NCBI RefSeq assembly: GCF_000210095.1
Contig: NC_021039.1
Span: 404,297-468,296, forward strand
Length of the DNA: 64,000 bases
Reading direction: 5' to 3'
Source: Ruminococcus champanellensis 18P13 = JCM 17042
GTDB lineage: Bacteria; Bacillota; Clostridia; Oscillospirales; Ruminococcaceae
The notes beneath the pieces were generated by a model that saw nothing but the letters and a program-made list of their open reading frames with translations, searched no databases and was not told the DNA's origin. The translations under genes were made by a program, and so were the position numbers. Positions 7,320 through 16,760 of the stretch are shown in pieces. Each line of letters begins with the position of its first letter. Position 1 is the stretch's first letter.

Positions 7320-7934
7320 TTATTCCGAAAAATAGTCTTCCAAAGCGCAGCGGATGGCGTCATAGCCATACCCCCGCCGCACCAGTGCCGCCTTCACCCG
7401 GTTGATCCGCTTCTGATCCGTGGGATCCTGAAGGTCTGCGGCATATTTTCGCTCCAGCAGGGCTGCCAGTTGGGCATCGGTTTCCTCCTCGTAATCCGCC
7501 AGGGCTTCGTCGATCAGTTCATCGTCCAGCCCCTTCCGGCGCATTTCCTGCTTCGCCCGGTACAGCCCGTAGTGCTTTATCGTTACATACTTTTCCGCCA
7601 GGGAGGCGGCATACCGCCGGTCGTTGATCATCCCCAGCCTGACCAGCCGCCGGAGGACATGGTAGCAAACGTCCTCCTCATAGTTCTGCTCCAGCTTTTC
7701 AAACAGCTCCGCAAAGCCGTATGCCCGCACATCCAGCAGATACAGGGCACGTTCATAGGCACGCCGCCGCTGGGAGGCGATATGGATCTGTTCCACCGCC
7801 CCCTCCGGCAGCTCCAGCCCCGGCGCCAGGTGAAAATCCGCCGCAATGTCCCGGTGGATGAACAGGGGGTCTGCACCCTCCAGATCGATTTGCAGCACGC
7901 TGCCCTTATAAGGCGTAATATCGGTAATTTTCAT
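7320..7934 (-). CDS. recX: RecA regulatory protein RecX
   Basis: The 204-residue product matches RecX, which binds RecA filaments and tunes their activity. Repeated three-helix units are visible: RRRAYERALYLLDVRAYGFAELFEKL, DVCYHVLRRLVRLGMINDRRYAASLAEKY, and a C-terminal KAALVRRGYGYDAIRCAL unit. It starts at an ATG five bases after the recA stop and so is translated with recA. Length and domain order are typical for Firmicutes. Confidence 0.92.
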   Translation of the reverse strand: MKITDITPYKGSVLQIDLEGADPLFIHRDIAADFHLAPGLELPEGAVEQIHIASQRRRAYERALYLLDVRAYGFAELFEKLEQNYEEDVCYHVLRRLVRLGMINDRRYAASLAEKYVTIKHYGLYRAKQEMRRKGLDDELIDEALADYEEETDAQLAALLERKYAADLQDPTDQKRINRVKAALVRRGYGYDAIRCALEDYFSE

Positions 7935-7939
7935 ATTGC

Positions 7940-9175
7940 TTATTCAGCCGGCGTGAATTCTTCAAAGTCATCCTCTGCGTTCACCAGGGGACTGATGTCC
8001 GCCCCGTAGGATTCTGCCGCATCTGCCGGCGCTTCCTCCGGTGCATCCTCCACAATATCCTCCGTATCCGCCAGCGCCTCATCCGCCGCCTTTTTCAGGT
8101 CAGCAGACTTCTTGGACTTTTTGGATACCAGCAGCAGCTTATCCTTCTGTTCCAGGATCTGTGCCTCGATCTCCTTCATCAGCTCCGGATCATTGGCGAG
8201 GATCTCCTTCACTTTGTCACGGCCCTGTCCCAGCTTCTGATCCTTATAAGAGAACCAGGAACCGCCCTTCTTCACGATATCCAGATCCACCGCCAGATCC
8301 AGCACCTCTCCCACCCGGGAGATGCCCTGTCCGAACATAATGTCGAACTCGCATTCCTTGAAGGGGGGCGCCACCTTGTTCTTGACGATCTTCACCCGGG
8401 TTCGGTTGCCGATGATCTGGGAGCCGTTCTTGATAGCTTCCGCCTTGCGCACCTCCATCCGCACGGAGGCGTAGAACTTCAGTGCCCGTCCGCCGGGGGT
8501 GGTTTCCGGATTGCCGTACATAACGCCGATCTTCTCCCGGATCTGGTTGATGAAAATGGCGACGCAGTTGGATTTTGCAATGACGGAGGTGAGCTTCCGC
8601 ATGGCCTGGGACATGAGCCGGGCAAGCTGTCCCACATGGTTGTCTCCCATATCCCCGTCGATCTCCGCCTTGGTGGTCATGGCAGCCACCGAGTCCAGTA
8701 CGATCACGTCAATGGCACCGGAGCGTACCAGTGCCTCTGCGATCTCCAGTGCCTGCTCGCCGCTGTCCGGCTGGGATACCAGCAGGTTGTTGATGTTGAC
8801 CCCCAGCTTTTCCGCATACACCGGATCCAGGGCGTGCTCCACGTCGATGAAGGCTACCTCGCCCCCCAGCTTCTGCGCCTCTGCAATGATGTGCAGCGCC
8901 ACCGTGGTCTTACCGGAGCTTTCCGGCCCGTACAGCTCCACGATTCTGCCCCGGGGGACTCCCCCGATGCCCAGTGCCAGATCCAGGGTCATGGAGCCGG
9001 TGGGGATGGCGTCCACATTCAGCGCCTTGGTCTGCCCCAGCTTCATGACCGCCCCGGCGCCGTACATTTTCTCGATGTGGGCGATGGCGCTTGCCAGTGC
9101 CTTTTTCTTTTCCTCGGCGGTGGTGAGCTTCACAGGCGCCGCCACGGACTTCTTTTTCAGTTCTGCCTTTGCCAT
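7940..9175 (-). CDS. recA: recombinase RecA
   Basis: This 411-residue recombinase catalyses strand exchange and triggers LexA-type self-cleavage. The Walker A box GPESSGKTT is at residues 83-91, followed by MAW-type signature stretches such as [14 protein letters not shown] and the [20 protein letters not shown] loop. The start follows GGAGGT. It is about 60 residues longer than usual RecA: an added lysine-rich stretch ([11 protein letters not shown]) and a long acidic, alanine-rich tail. prmC ends 4 bp upstream and recX starts 5 bp downstream. Confidence 0.98.
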   Translation of the reverse strand: MAKAELKKKSVAAPVKLTTAEEKKKALASAIAHIEKMYGAGAVMKLGQTKALNVDAIPTGSMTLDLALGIGGVPRGRIVELYGPESSGKTTVALHIIAEAQKLGGEVAFIDVEHALDPVYAEKLGVNINNLLVSQPDSGEQALEIAEALVRSGAIDVIVLDSVAAMTTKAEIDGDMGDNHVGQLARLMSQAMRKLTSVIAKSNCVAIFINQIREKIGVMYGNPETTPGGRALKFYASVRMEVRKAEAIKNGSQIIGNRTRVKIVKNKVAPPFKECEFDIMFGQGISRVGEVLDLAVDLDIVKKGGSWFSYKDQKLGQGRDKVKEILANDPELMKEIEAQILEQKDKLLLVSKKSKKSADLKKAADEALADTEDIVEDAPEEAPADAAESYGADISPLVNAEDDFEEFTPAE

Positions 9176-9179
9176 TGTA

Positions 9180-10046
9180 TTACCTCCGTGCCCCGGCAGG
9201 ACGCATGCCGCTTACCACACGGCTGATCCCTGCAAGATCGGGGAAACTCTCAATATTTTCATACCCTGCATGGGTCAGAAAGCTGCTGACTGCCGCCTCC
9301 TGCCCCATGCCGATTTCAAACAGCAGCCTGCCACCCGGGTTCAGGCTCTCCTGCCACAGTGCCGGGAGCTCCCGGTAAAACAGCAGTCCGTCCTGCCCCC
9401 CGTCCAGGGCGGCTCTGGGTTCAAACTGTACCTCTTTTTGCAGGGCGGCAAGATCCGCCTCTGTCAGATAGGGGGGATTGCTGACGATCACGTCCACTCC
9501 CCGGATGCTTTCTGCCAGTGCCGGATCCAGCACGTCCCCCTTCACGATATGCAGGGGCGTACGATTCAGCGCCGCATTCTCCTGCAGGTACCGGAGGGCA
9601 TCCGCCGACTGCTCCACCGCTGTGACCCGGCCATGGGGCAGACAGTGGGCAAGGGCAATGCCGATGCAGCCGCTGCCGGCGCAAAGATCCAGGATCTTCG
9701 GGGCGGACATGCCCTCTGCCGCCCGGAGCGCACATTCCACCAGGGTCTCCGTGTCCTGCCGGGGGATCAGCACGCCGGGACCCACCCGGAAGGGCAGCCC
9801 GTAAAATTCCCACTCCCCCAGCAGATACTGCAAGGGCTCGCCTGCCAGCCGCCGCCGGGTCAGAGCATGCAAAGCGGCAGCCTGTTCCCCGGTCAAAGGC
9901 TCCTCCAACTGCTGCCGGGTCATGAGCCGACAGGATGCCCCCAGCACATGCTCCAGCAGGCACGCCGACTCAAAGTCCGGGCTTTCCAGCCCCCCCTTCC
10001 GGAGCTGCTGCCGGAGTGCCAACCGGGCTTCCCGGCGGCTTACCAC
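9180..10046 (-). CDS. prmC: release factor glutamine methyltransferase PrmC
   Basis: This 288-residue SAM-dependent enzyme methylates the GGQ glutamine of peptide-chain release factors. It has the helical N-terminal domain, the SAM-binding motif [13 protein letters not shown] (about 120-132) and the substrate-binding NPPY motif at 190-193. The start is a GTG at 10046 that overlaps the end of yqhQ by seven bases; no better start with a ribosome binding site is present, consistent with translational coupling. The yqhQ-prmC order is common in Clostridia, although prfA, often next, is not here. Confidence 0.94.
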   Translation of the reverse strand: MVSRREARLALRQQLRKGGLESPDFESACLLEHVLGASCRLMTRQQLEEPLTGEQAAALHALTRRRLAGEPLQYLLGEWEFYGLPFRVGPGVLIPRQDTETLVECALRAAEGMSAPKILDLCAGSGCIGIALAHCLPHGRVTAVEQSADALRYLQENAALNRTPLHIVKGDVLDPALAESIRGVDVIVSNPPYLTEADLAALQKEVQFEPRAALDGGQDGLLFYRELPALWQESLNPGGRLLFEIGMGQEAAVSSFLTHAGYENIESFPDLAGISRVVSGMRPAGARR

Positions 10047-11002
10047 TGATCGTCCGCCAGATCCTGGGGGATGCAGGGGGTGATGGCGGCGATGGCAACT
10101 TCAATCTGTTTGTCATCCGGCTCCCGGGTGGTGATCCGCTGCAATTGCAGCCCCGGTGCGGACAGGATCCTGGTAAAGGGATTGGTGTATCTGCCGGCAA
10201 GCCGGATGAACTCATAGGAAATACCCACCACCAGGGGCAGCATCCCCAGGCTGCACAGCACACGCTGCCACACCACGAACCGGGCGGGAATGAAGCATGC
10301 CGCAAAGATCCCCACGATCAGCACGATAAAGATAAAGCTGGTGCCGCAGCGGGGGTGGAACCGGGTCATTTTTTTCACATGCTCCACTGTCAGAGGCAGA
10401 TGCGCCTCATAGCAGGCAATGGTCTTATGCTCCGCTCCGTGGTATTCGTATGTACGCCGGATGTCCTTCATGCAGGAGGTCACCGCCATATATCCTACAA
10501 ATACCGCAATTTTCACAATGCCCTCCGCAATGCTCCGGACAATGTGGTTGCCGGTCAGAGGATCGATCAGACCCACCACCCACTTGGGCAGGTACAGAAA
10601 CAGCAGGAAGGCGAACACCGTGCTGATCAATGCGCTGACCACCATCAGAGCCTTCATGAATTTCTCTCCCAGGTGATCCGTCAGCCATTGCTCAAACCGG
10701 TTCAGCTCCTCCTCCTCGTCATCGTCCTCCACCTGCTTTTCGGCGGATTTCATCAGACACCGGTATCCGTCCTTCATGGACAGCACAAAGTTGACGCAGC
10801 CCCGCACCAGGGGCACACGCCGGTACCAGGGGGGATTCTTTCCGTTTTTCTCCTCCCAGATTTCTACGTCAATGGTGCCGTCCGGCAGGCGGCACGCCAT
10901 GGCTCCCTTCAGGGGGCCCTTCATCATCACGCCTTCGATCAGCGCCTGTCCGCCGATCTTGCTTTTGTGCAGCGCCTTCTGCGCCTTTGTTTCCTCTGCC
11001 AT
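10040..11002 (-). CDS. yqhQ: DUF1385 membrane protein (YqhQ family)
   Basis: This 320-residue protein belongs to DUF1385. Family landmarks are the N-terminal IGGQALIEGVMMKGP, the EYHGAEHKTIACYEA block and the HPRCGTSFI block. Four or five hydrophobic segments lie between about 115 and 275, with a very acidic stretch (VEDDDEEEE) before the first. The biochemical role is not established. The ATG at 11002 follows AAGGAG. It sits 11 bp after the histidine-kinase gene and overlaps prmC. Confidence 0.9.
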   Translation of the reverse strand: MAEETKAQKALHKSKIGGQALIEGVMMKGPLKGAMACRLPDGTIDVEIWEEKNGKNPPWYRRVPLVRGCVNFVLSMKDGYRCLMKSAEKQVEDDDEEEELNRFEQWLTDHLGEKFMKALMVVSALISTVFAFLLFLYLPKWVVGLIDPLTGNHIVRSIAEGIVKIAVFVGYMAVTSCMKDIRRTYEYHGAEHKTIACYEAHLPLTVEHVKKMTRFHPRCGTSFIFIVLIVGIFAACFIPARFVVWQRVLCSLGMLPLVVGISYEFIRLAGRYTNPFTRILSAPGLQLQRITTREPDDKQIEVAIAAITPCIPQDLADDQW

Positions 11003-11013
11003 AGCTGCTCCTT

Positions 11014-12432
11014 TTACGCTTTCCCATGCCCGGCGGCGGGAATGTCAATGGTCACCGTGGTGCCCACGCCCTCCGCACTGGCGATCTCCAGCCTGCCCCC
11101 ATGCTGCCGGATGATCTCGTCCGCCACTCCAAGCCCGATGCCGGATCCCCGGCGGCTGTGGTTGGCTTTGTAGAATTTGGTTTTGATCTTGGGAAGATCC
11201 GAGGCTTTGATGCCTACCCCCTGATCCTCCACCACAATGCACACCGTTTTCCCCTCGTCCTTCTGGGTGGCGGTGATCTGTACCTTGCCCCCCGGGTTGG
11301 AGTATTTGATGGCGTTGTCGATGATATTGATAAACACCTGCCGGATCCGGTTCTTGTCCCCGTATACGATGGGCAGAAACTCCGGCTCATTGTAGAGAAT
11401 TTCGATATGCTCCCGTCTTGCACGCTCCGTGTAGATGAGCACCGCCTCTCCCAGCTCCGCCAGCACGTCCATTTTGTCCATCTGCATGGTGAAATGGCCG
11501 CTCTGCATCCGGGAAAAGTCCAGAAGCTCCTCCACCATCCGGGAAAGCCGCTCGGTTTCGTTGGTGATGACCCGAATGCCCTTGTGCATGGTTTCCATAT
11601 CCCCTCCGGCGTTCAGGGTCTCCGCCCAGCCCTTGATGGCGGTCAGCGGCGTCCGCAGCTCGTGGGATACGGAGGAAATGAACTCGTTTTTCATGGTCTC
11701 CGTGGCGGAAAGCTCGTCCGCCATATGGTTGATGGCGGTGCAGAGATCCCCGATCTCGTCCTTGCCGGAGGCGGCGATCCGCACGGAGAAATCCCCCTTT
11801 GCGAATTTTTCCGCCGTGGCGCTGATCTGCCGGATGGGGAACACGATGGAGCGGATAAAGTACATGCCGGACAGAGCAAGCAGCAGGAACACCCCGATGC
11901 ACAGCAGGGTCATGGCAACGGAAAAGGTGAGGATGTTGGCGTCGATCTCCGTCAGGGAGATGACCATCCGCACAGCGGTGTACTCGTCGGACAGATCCTC
12001 AATGGGATAGGTCACCGCCATCACATGCTCCCCGCTGCGGAGCCTGCCTACCGTGTAGCTGTAGGCGTTCCGATCCCCCTCCATCGCCATATCATAGTCC
12101 GGCATGCTGACCCGTTCGTCCGGGGAGAAGCCGGAGGAGGTCAGAACCACATGCCCCCGGACGTCAATGGCCATCAGCTCGATCTTGTCCTTGTCGCTGA
12201 AGTTCTCCAGGGTATTCCGGATCTCTGCGGAAAAGCTGGCGGGGCTGTCCTCCGCATACCGGCTCAGAACGCCGGATACCGCATTCATTTTCGACAGCAG
12301 GTACTGCTGTGCGCCGCCGTAGTAGTAATTCTGGATGGCGTAAATGAACCCCAGCTCCACCGTCAGCAGCACCAGCAGCACCACGCACAGATTGTTCAGG
12401 ATCCACCGCTTGGTGATGGTTTGCCTTGCCAT
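11014..12432 (-). CDS. membrane sensor histidine kinase
   Basis: The 472-residue kinase has membrane segments at about 12-33 and 168-192 flanking an extracytoplasmic sensor region of about 130 residues, then a HAMP linker (about 193-245), a HisKA domain with the phosphorylated His257 (SSVSHELRTPL), and a HATPase domain with N, G1 (DQGVGI) and G2 (GSGIGLGVA) boxes. It is therefore an OmpR-type two-component sensor, similar to WalK/ResE-class kinases; its signal is unknown. Its gene follows the response-regulator gene by 23 bp and the upstream lipoprotein gene may encode an accessory sensor. Confidence 0.93.
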   Translation of the reverse strand: MARQTITKRWILNNLCVVLLVLLTVELGFIYAIQNYYYGGAQQYLLSKMNAVSGVLSRYAEDSPASFSAEIRNTLENFSDKDKIELMAIDVRGHVVLTSSGFSPDERVSMPDYDMAMEGDRNAYSYTVGRLRSGEHVMAVTYPIEDLSDEYTAVRMVISLTEIDANILTFSVAMTLLCIGVFLLLALSGMYFIRSIVFPIRQISATAEKFAKGDFSVRIAASGKDEIGDLCTAINHMADELSATETMKNEFISSVSHELRTPLTAIKGWAETLNAGGDMETMHKGIRVITNETERLSRMVEELLDFSRMQSGHFTMQMDKMDVLAELGEAVLIYTERARREHIEILYNEPEFLPIVYGDKNRIRQVFINIIDNAIKYSNPGGKVQITATQKDEGKTVCIVVEDQGVGIKASDLPKIKTKFYKANHSRRGSGIGLGVADEIIRQHGGRLEIASAEGVGTTVTIDIPAAGHGKA

Positions 12433-12455
12433 GTTACATTCCCCCGGCAGCGCCC

Positions 12456-13154
12456 TCAGGCGTCATTCCACTTGTAGCCGTAGCCCCAGATGGTGATGAT
12501 GTACTGGGGGTTGGAGGGCTCATCCTCGATCTTCATGCGGATCCGCCGGATGTTCACGTCCACGATCTTGTCGTCTCCGAAGTAGCTGTCTCCCCAGATG
12601 TGACTGAGAATGCTGGAGCGATCCAGGGCGGTGTTCTTGTTGTTCATAAAATACTCCAGGATCTGGTATTCCACCTGGGTCAGATCCACCGGCTTGCCGT
12701 TTTTGGACACGGTGCGGCTCTTGAGGTTCAGCAGGAAGGGGCCGGATTCGATCACCGGGTTGTTCTCGTTCTTGATGAAGCTCATGCACACCCGCCGGTA
12801 AATGGCGTCCACCCGGGCGGTCAGCTCCGAGGGGGAAAAGGGCTTGGTGATGTAATCGTCCGCCCCGATCATCAGACCGCTGACCTTGTCCATTTCCTGC
12901 GCCTTGGCGGTGAGCATAATGATCCCCAGGGTGGAGCTGCGCTCCCGCAGCTTCTTGCAGACGGTGAATCCGTCGATGCCGGGCATCATAATGTCCAGCA
13001 GCACAATATCGAAGTTTCCATGCTCTGCGTCAAAGGTTTTCAAGGCTTCTTCGCCGCAGTTTACGTCGGTTACATCGTAGCCGGCACGTTTGAGGTTGAT
13101 GACCACGAAATCACGGATCACATCCTCGTCCTCGCATACAAGAATTCGTTTCAA
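12456..13154 (-). CDS. OmpR/PhoB-family response regulator
   Basis: The 232-residue regulator has a receiver domain (1-115; phosphorylated Asp54 in VLLDIMMPG, Lys in the KPFSPSEL motif) and a C-terminal winged helix that binds DNA (about 130-232, ending YIITIWGYGYKW). The likely start is the TTG at 13154, giving MKRILVCEDED: AGGAAGG lies just before it, while the upstream in-frame ATG at 13178 precedes that ribosome binding site and has none of its own. Partner kinase is the gene directly downstream. Confidence 0.93.
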   Translation of the reverse strand: MKRILVCEDEDVIRDFVVINLKRAGYDVTDVNCGEEALKTFDAEHGNFDIVLLDIMMPGIDGFTVCKKLRERSSTLGIIMLTAKAQEMDKVSGLMIGADDYITKPFSPSELTARVDAIYRRVCMSFIKNENNPVIESGPFLLNLKSRTVSKNGKPVDLTQVEYQILEYFMNNKNTALDRSSILSHIWGDSYFGDDKIVDVNIRRIRMKIEDEPSNPQYIITIWGYGYKWNDA

Positions 13155-13183
13155 GTTCCGGTTCCTTCCTTTCTGCATTGTGA

Positions 13184-14485
13184 TCAGGCGTGAAACAGCA
13201 GGATTGCTTCACTGACGGTAAGTCCCAGGGGATCCGTCGTTTCCGGTACCTGCGCCAGGTACCGGAGTCCGTTTTTGGAGCAAAGCAGGACATAGCCGTT
13301 GTCCAGCCGATCCTGAAGGGTGTCGGCGCTGTCGGTGATGCACAGCCGCAGCAGAGGCAGGGTACTGTCCTCCAGGCTCCTGCCCAGCTTGTAAAACACC
13401 AGTTCCTCCGCCAGAGCATCCTGCTTGACCGTTACCTTCCGCTCCCACCGCCGGGGCAGGACGAAGGAGAATTGCTGATCCGGACTGTAATAGCCGGAGC
13501 ATTTGCGCATCAGGCTGCCGCCCCGGCACTCGTACCAGCTTGTCATCCGGATCTGCTCGCTTTCCGTGGCGTCCGTATATCCGGGGAACAGGGTGTTTAC
13601 CGGGATCTCCGCAATGCCGTCCCCGTCCAGGTCACAGGTCAGATACCCGCTTTGCCGGCTGGTACGGATGCCGGAGTCCCCATCGGTGTATACCAGGGTG
13701 AGCACCCCCTCCTGCATGGTCAGCGCCTGGGTCTGAATGGTGGAGGAGCCGGTCATGCCGTCCAGCCACACACAGGGGATCCCATCCGCCGTATTTCCGT
13801 ACAGAAGATTTGCAAAGTCCGTAAAGCCCTCGTTCAGTGCTGTCCGGGATTCGTAATAGCTGCCGTCCCGGGCAAGCACATAGGTGACGGCACGGGCGGA
13901 CTGGGACACAGTCTGCCCGCAGACGATCAGCAGCTCGTTTTCCCCGTTCTGATCCAGGTCGCATACATCCGCCAGGGAGTAGCTGCTGTTCAGAGTCTCC
14001 GTCAGCGCCCCGTCCCGGTAGTCGTATACGCTGAGCACCCGTTCCCCCCGGTTCACCATGCTGTAGCCCACGATGATGTTGGTGCGGCTGTTGCTGCCCA
14101 GCCGGGAGATCATGACCTTTTCCACCTCGGCACCCCCTGCCGCCAGATCATACACCGATCGCCAACTGCCGTTGATCTGATCCAGCACATTGAGCCGCAG
14201 GGCGTTCTCCTCGCTTTGCAGCAGGTTTTTTTCGTAAAATACCAGAGCCTCATCCTCTCCGTCTCCGTCAATATCGCTGACGATAAAAGCGGACAGGTAG
14301 TCCCCGGTCTTGGGATATTTCAGACTGATGTTGCTGCCTGCCGCCCGGCGAAGTGCTTCATAGATCTGCTCCTGCTCCACGCTGAGCTTCGGGGGGGACA
14401 GCAGTCCGTCAATGCTGGTGCTGAAGGTGCAGCCGGACAGCAGCGTCACCGCCGCCGTGCAGGCTGCAAGCAGCCGTGCTTTCAT
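13184..14485 (-). CDS. lipoprotein with calcium-binding-like repeats
   Basis: The 433-residue product starts with a lipoprotein signal peptide (lipobox LSGC, Cys19) and would sit on the outer face of the membrane. Three DxDGDG-type segments (DIDGDGEDEA, DLDQNGENEL, DLDGDGIAEI) spaced along the chain recall EF-hand-like or FG-GAP/VCBS propeller repeats. I do not recognise a named family. The ATG at 14485 follows CGGAGGAA. Its place directly before a response-regulator/kinase pair suggests a role in sensing by that system, which is inference. Confidence 0.75.
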   Translation of the reverse strand: MKARLLAACTAAVTLLSGCTFSTSIDGLLSPPKLSVEQEQIYEALRRAAGSNISLKYPKTGDYLSAFIVSDIDGDGEDEALVFYEKNLLQSEENALRLNVLDQINGSWRSVYDLAAGGAEVEKVMISRLGSNSRTNIIVGYSMVNRGERVLSVYDYRDGALTETLNSSYSLADVCDLDQNGENELLIVCGQTVSQSARAVTYVLARDGSYYESRTALNEGFTDFANLLYGNTADGIPCVWLDGMTGSSTIQTQALTMQEGVLTLVYTDGDSGIRTSRQSGYLTCDLDGDGIAEIPVNTLFPGYTDATESEQIRMTSWYECRGGSLMRKCSGYYSPDQQFSFVLPRRWERKVTVKQDALAEELVFYKLGRSLEDSTLPLLRLCITDSADTLQDRLDNGYVLLCSKNGLRYLAQVPETTDPLGLTVSEAILLFHA

Positions 14486-14499
14486 GGGCTTCCTCCGGT

Positions 14500-15858
14500 T
14501 CAGTCCCGATCGTCCAGCGGCACATAGGCACGCTCCTTGGCGATGGCCTTGTATGCGGGGCGGATGATCCGCTTGCCGGTGATGGTCTCCTCCATCCGAT
14601 GGGCTGCCCATCCGGCGATCCGGGAAATGGCAAACATGGGCGTGTACAGATCTGCCGGGATCCCCAACATTTTGTATACCAATCCGGAGTACATGTCCAC
14701 GTTGGCGCAGATGGCCTTGTCACTGGTCTTGAAATCACGGAAGATCTCCGGGGTCAGCCGCTCGATGGTGTCCAGCAGCCGGAACTCTGCCTCGATGTCC
14801 TTGCCGTGGGCAAGCTCCATTGCCTTGCGCTTGAGGATCACCTCTCTGGGGTCGGACAGGGTGTATACCGCATGCCCCATGCCGTAGATCAGACCGGAGC
14901 CGTCCCCGGCTTCCTTCCGCAGGATCTTCCGCATATGGTCAGCCACCTGCCCCTCGTCCTCCCAGTTCTTCACGTTTTCCTTGAAGGAATCCAGCATCTG
15001 CATCACCTTGATGTTGGCACCGCCGTGCCGGGGACCCTTCAGTGCCCCGATGGCTGCCGCATAGGCGGAGTAGGCGTCCGTGCCGGAGGAGGTCAGCACC
15101 CGGCAGGTAAAGGTGGAGTTGTTGCCGCCGTGCTCTGCATGCAGGGTCATGAGCGTATCCAGCAGATGGGCTTCCGCATCCGTATACTGCCGGTCGTTCC
15201 GCAGCAGGGACAGTACGGTCTGGGCGGTGTTTTCCTCCGGCCGCAGGGGATGCATGATCATGCTCTCTCCGTCAAAGTGGCTGCGCTTGACCTGGTATGC
15301 GGATGCCATGATCACCGGCAGCTTTGCCACCAGACTGATGGCGGTGCGCAGCTCGTTTTCAATGCTCTTGGTCTCGCACTCCGCATCGTAGGAATACAGC
15401 GCCAGCACGGAACGTGCCATCTTGTTCATGATGTTGTTGGAGGGCGCCTTGAGGATCATGTCCACCACGAAATTCTCCGGCAGGGGCCGGCAGGCGGACA
15501 GATGCCGGGTAAAGGCGTCCAGCTCCTGCCGGTTGGGCAGATCCCCCAGCAGTAGCAGGTATACGGTTTCCTCAAAGCCGAAGCGCCCCTCCTGCTCCGC
15601 ATGGGACACCAGGTCATTGATCTGATAGCCCCGGTAGATCAGCTCGCCGGGAATGGGGTCGATCTCCCCTTCGTTGACCACATAGCCGTGTACGTTGCAG
15701 ATCTTGGTGATCCCGGCAATGACGCCGGTGCCGTCGCTGCGGCGCAGACCACGCTTCACATGGAATTTCTCGTACAGCTGGGGATCGATCCGGGAGCCGG
15801 CGATCAGCTTGTCACACAGGGGCTTCAGATTCATCATATTTTCGTTCTGCTGATTCAT
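14500..15858 (-). CDS. citrate synthase
   Basis: This 452-residue enzyme condenses oxaloacetate and acetyl-CoA to citrate and supplies 2-oxoglutarate for glutamate in anaerobes with a partial TCA path. The conserved active-site stretches are present: GPRHGGANIKV and YGMGHAVYTLSDPR, each with a catalytic histidine, and the C-terminal FAISRIAGWAAH region. The N-terminal half contains PGELIYRGYQIND, also typical. The ATG at 15858 follows AAAGGCGG. It is the first gene of a long minus-strand run. The downstream lipoprotein gene starts 14 bp later. Confidence 0.95.
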   Translation of the reverse strand: MNQQNENMMNLKPLCDKLIAGSRIDPQLYEKFHVKRGLRRSDGTGVIAGITKICNVHGYVVNEGEIDPIPGELIYRGYQINDLVSHAEQEGRFGFEETVYLLLLGDLPNRQELDAFTRHLSACRPLPENFVVDMILKAPSNNIMNKMARSVLALYSYDAECETKSIENELRTAISLVAKLPVIMASAYQVKRSHFDGESMIMHPLRPEENTAQTVLSLLRNDRQYTDAEAHLLDTLMTLHAEHGGNNSTFTCRVLTSSGTDAYSAYAAAIGALKGPRHGGANIKVMQMLDSFKENVKNWEDEGQVADHMRKILRKEAGDGSGLIYGMGHAVYTLSDPREVILKRKAMELAHGKDIEAEFRLLDTIERLTPEIFRDFKTSDKAICANVDMYSGLVYKMLGIPADLYTPMFAISRIAGWAAHRMEETITGKRIIRPAYKAIAKERAYVPLDDRD

Positions 15859-15877
15859 GGGATTCCGCCTTTCTGTA

Positions 15878-15911
15878 CCGGCGGCACGCACAGGGACAGC
15901 CTGTCCGCCGG
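15878..15911 (-). promoter_or_regulatory. strong hairpin in the citrate synthase leader
   Basis: CCGGCGG (15878-15884) pairs with CCGCCGG (15905-15911), with ACAGG/CCTGT pairing inside. The stem ends six bases before the ribosome binding site of the citrate synthase gene. It could affect translation or mRNA stability; no ligand-binding motif was recognised. Confidence 0.5.
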
Positions 15912-15965
15912 ACTCGCATTCATAGGCGTCTGCGGGTTCTATGCGCTAGCCTACACTTATATTTT

Positions 15966-15994
15966 ATTATACTATAGCCCGGATTGCTTGTCAA
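15966..15994 (-). promoter_or_regulatory. sigmaA promoter of the citrate synthase run
   Basis: Consensus TTGACA (15989-15994) and TATAAT (15966-15971) with a 17-bp spacer on the minus strand. Transcription would start near 15959. Confidence 0.9.
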
Positions 15995-16028
15995 TGGGTC
16001 ATTCCATGAAATGCCGGTGAAACCGGGG

Positions 16029-16059
16029 TTTGACAAGGGGTATGTCCAAAGCGTATAAT
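16029..16059 (+). promoter_or_regulatory. promoter of the NERD-domain gene
   Basis: TTGACA (16029-16034) and TATAAT (16054-16059) on the plus strand with a long 19-bp spacer; divergent from the citrate synthase promoter 35 bp away. Confidence 0.65.
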
Positions 16060-16094
16060 AGGAAGCAGCAAAGGATACGGAAAGGAGTGGGCAT

Positions 16095-16712
16095 ATGCCC
16101 GGATTACAGATGGCGGCGTGGATCGCCGCAGGGCTTGTGGGCTTGTTCCTGCTGCTCTGGATGGGCAACCGGTGCGCCAAGCACCGGGGCAGGGTGGGAG
16201 AACGGATGGTGGCAGCACAGCTACGCCGGTTTGCCCGGAAGCATGGGGGAAAGGTGTGCAGCAACGTGTACCTGCCCCTGTATGCGGGCACCTGCGAGAT
16301 CGACCACCTGCTGTTCGGCAGCTTCGGGGTGCTGGTGGTGGAAACCAAGCATGTGGGCGGCGAGATCTCCGGCAACGGCAGTCAACTGCGGCAGGTGATG
16401 GGCAGCAAGACCCACCAGCTATACAATCCCCAGCTGCAAAACAAGACCCATGTGGACAATGTGCGGCATCATCTGCGGAAGGCGGGGCTGGAACGGATCC
16501 CGGTGCAGGGACTGGTGGTGTTCTCCAATCCCCGGGCGGTGCTGCATACCCAGGCAGGGATTCCCCTGTCCCGGCTCCAGGATACCCTGTGCAGACTGCC
16601 GGATGCCCGTCAGCCCTGGAAGCAGGCATACGCCGCGCTCCGGGCGGTGCAGGTGCGCAATCCCCTGCGGCAGCTGTGGCACGACTGGAAGCCCCATCGG
16701 AAAAAGCGGTAA
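16095..16712 (+). CDS. NERD-domain protein
   Basis: This 205-residue protein has one N-terminal membrane segment (5-23) and then a nuclease-related (NERD) domain (about 33-140). The EIDHLL...VVETKH arrangement gives the D...ExK pattern of PD-(D/E)xK-like nucleases. The C-terminal part is basic. NERD proteins are thought to act on DNA or RNA, but no function is established for this type. The ATG follows AAAGGAG. It is a single-gene unit between its own promoter and the perfect hairpin at 16716. Confidence 0.85.
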   Translation: MPGLQMAAWIAAGLVGLFLLLWMGNRCAKHRGRVGERMVAAQLRRFARKHGGKVCSNVYLPLYAGTCEIDHLLFGSFGVLVVETKHVGGEISGNGSQLRQVMGSKTHQLYNPQLQNKTHVDNVRHHLRKAGLERIPVQGLVVFSNPRAVLHTQAGIPLSRLQDTLCRLPDARQPWKQAYAALRAVQVRNPLRQLWHDWKPHRKKR

Positions 16713-16715
16713 CAG

Positions 16716-16749
16716 AAAACGGATCCGGAATATTCCGGATCCGTTTTTT
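16716..16749. terminator. bidirectional terminator
   Basis: A perfect 14-bp-plus palindrome built on CGGATCCGGAA/TTCCGGATCCG with an A run before and T run after serves both convergent genes (NERD, plus; YfhO, minus). Confidence 0.92.
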
Positions 16750-16760
16750 GATGCCTTACA

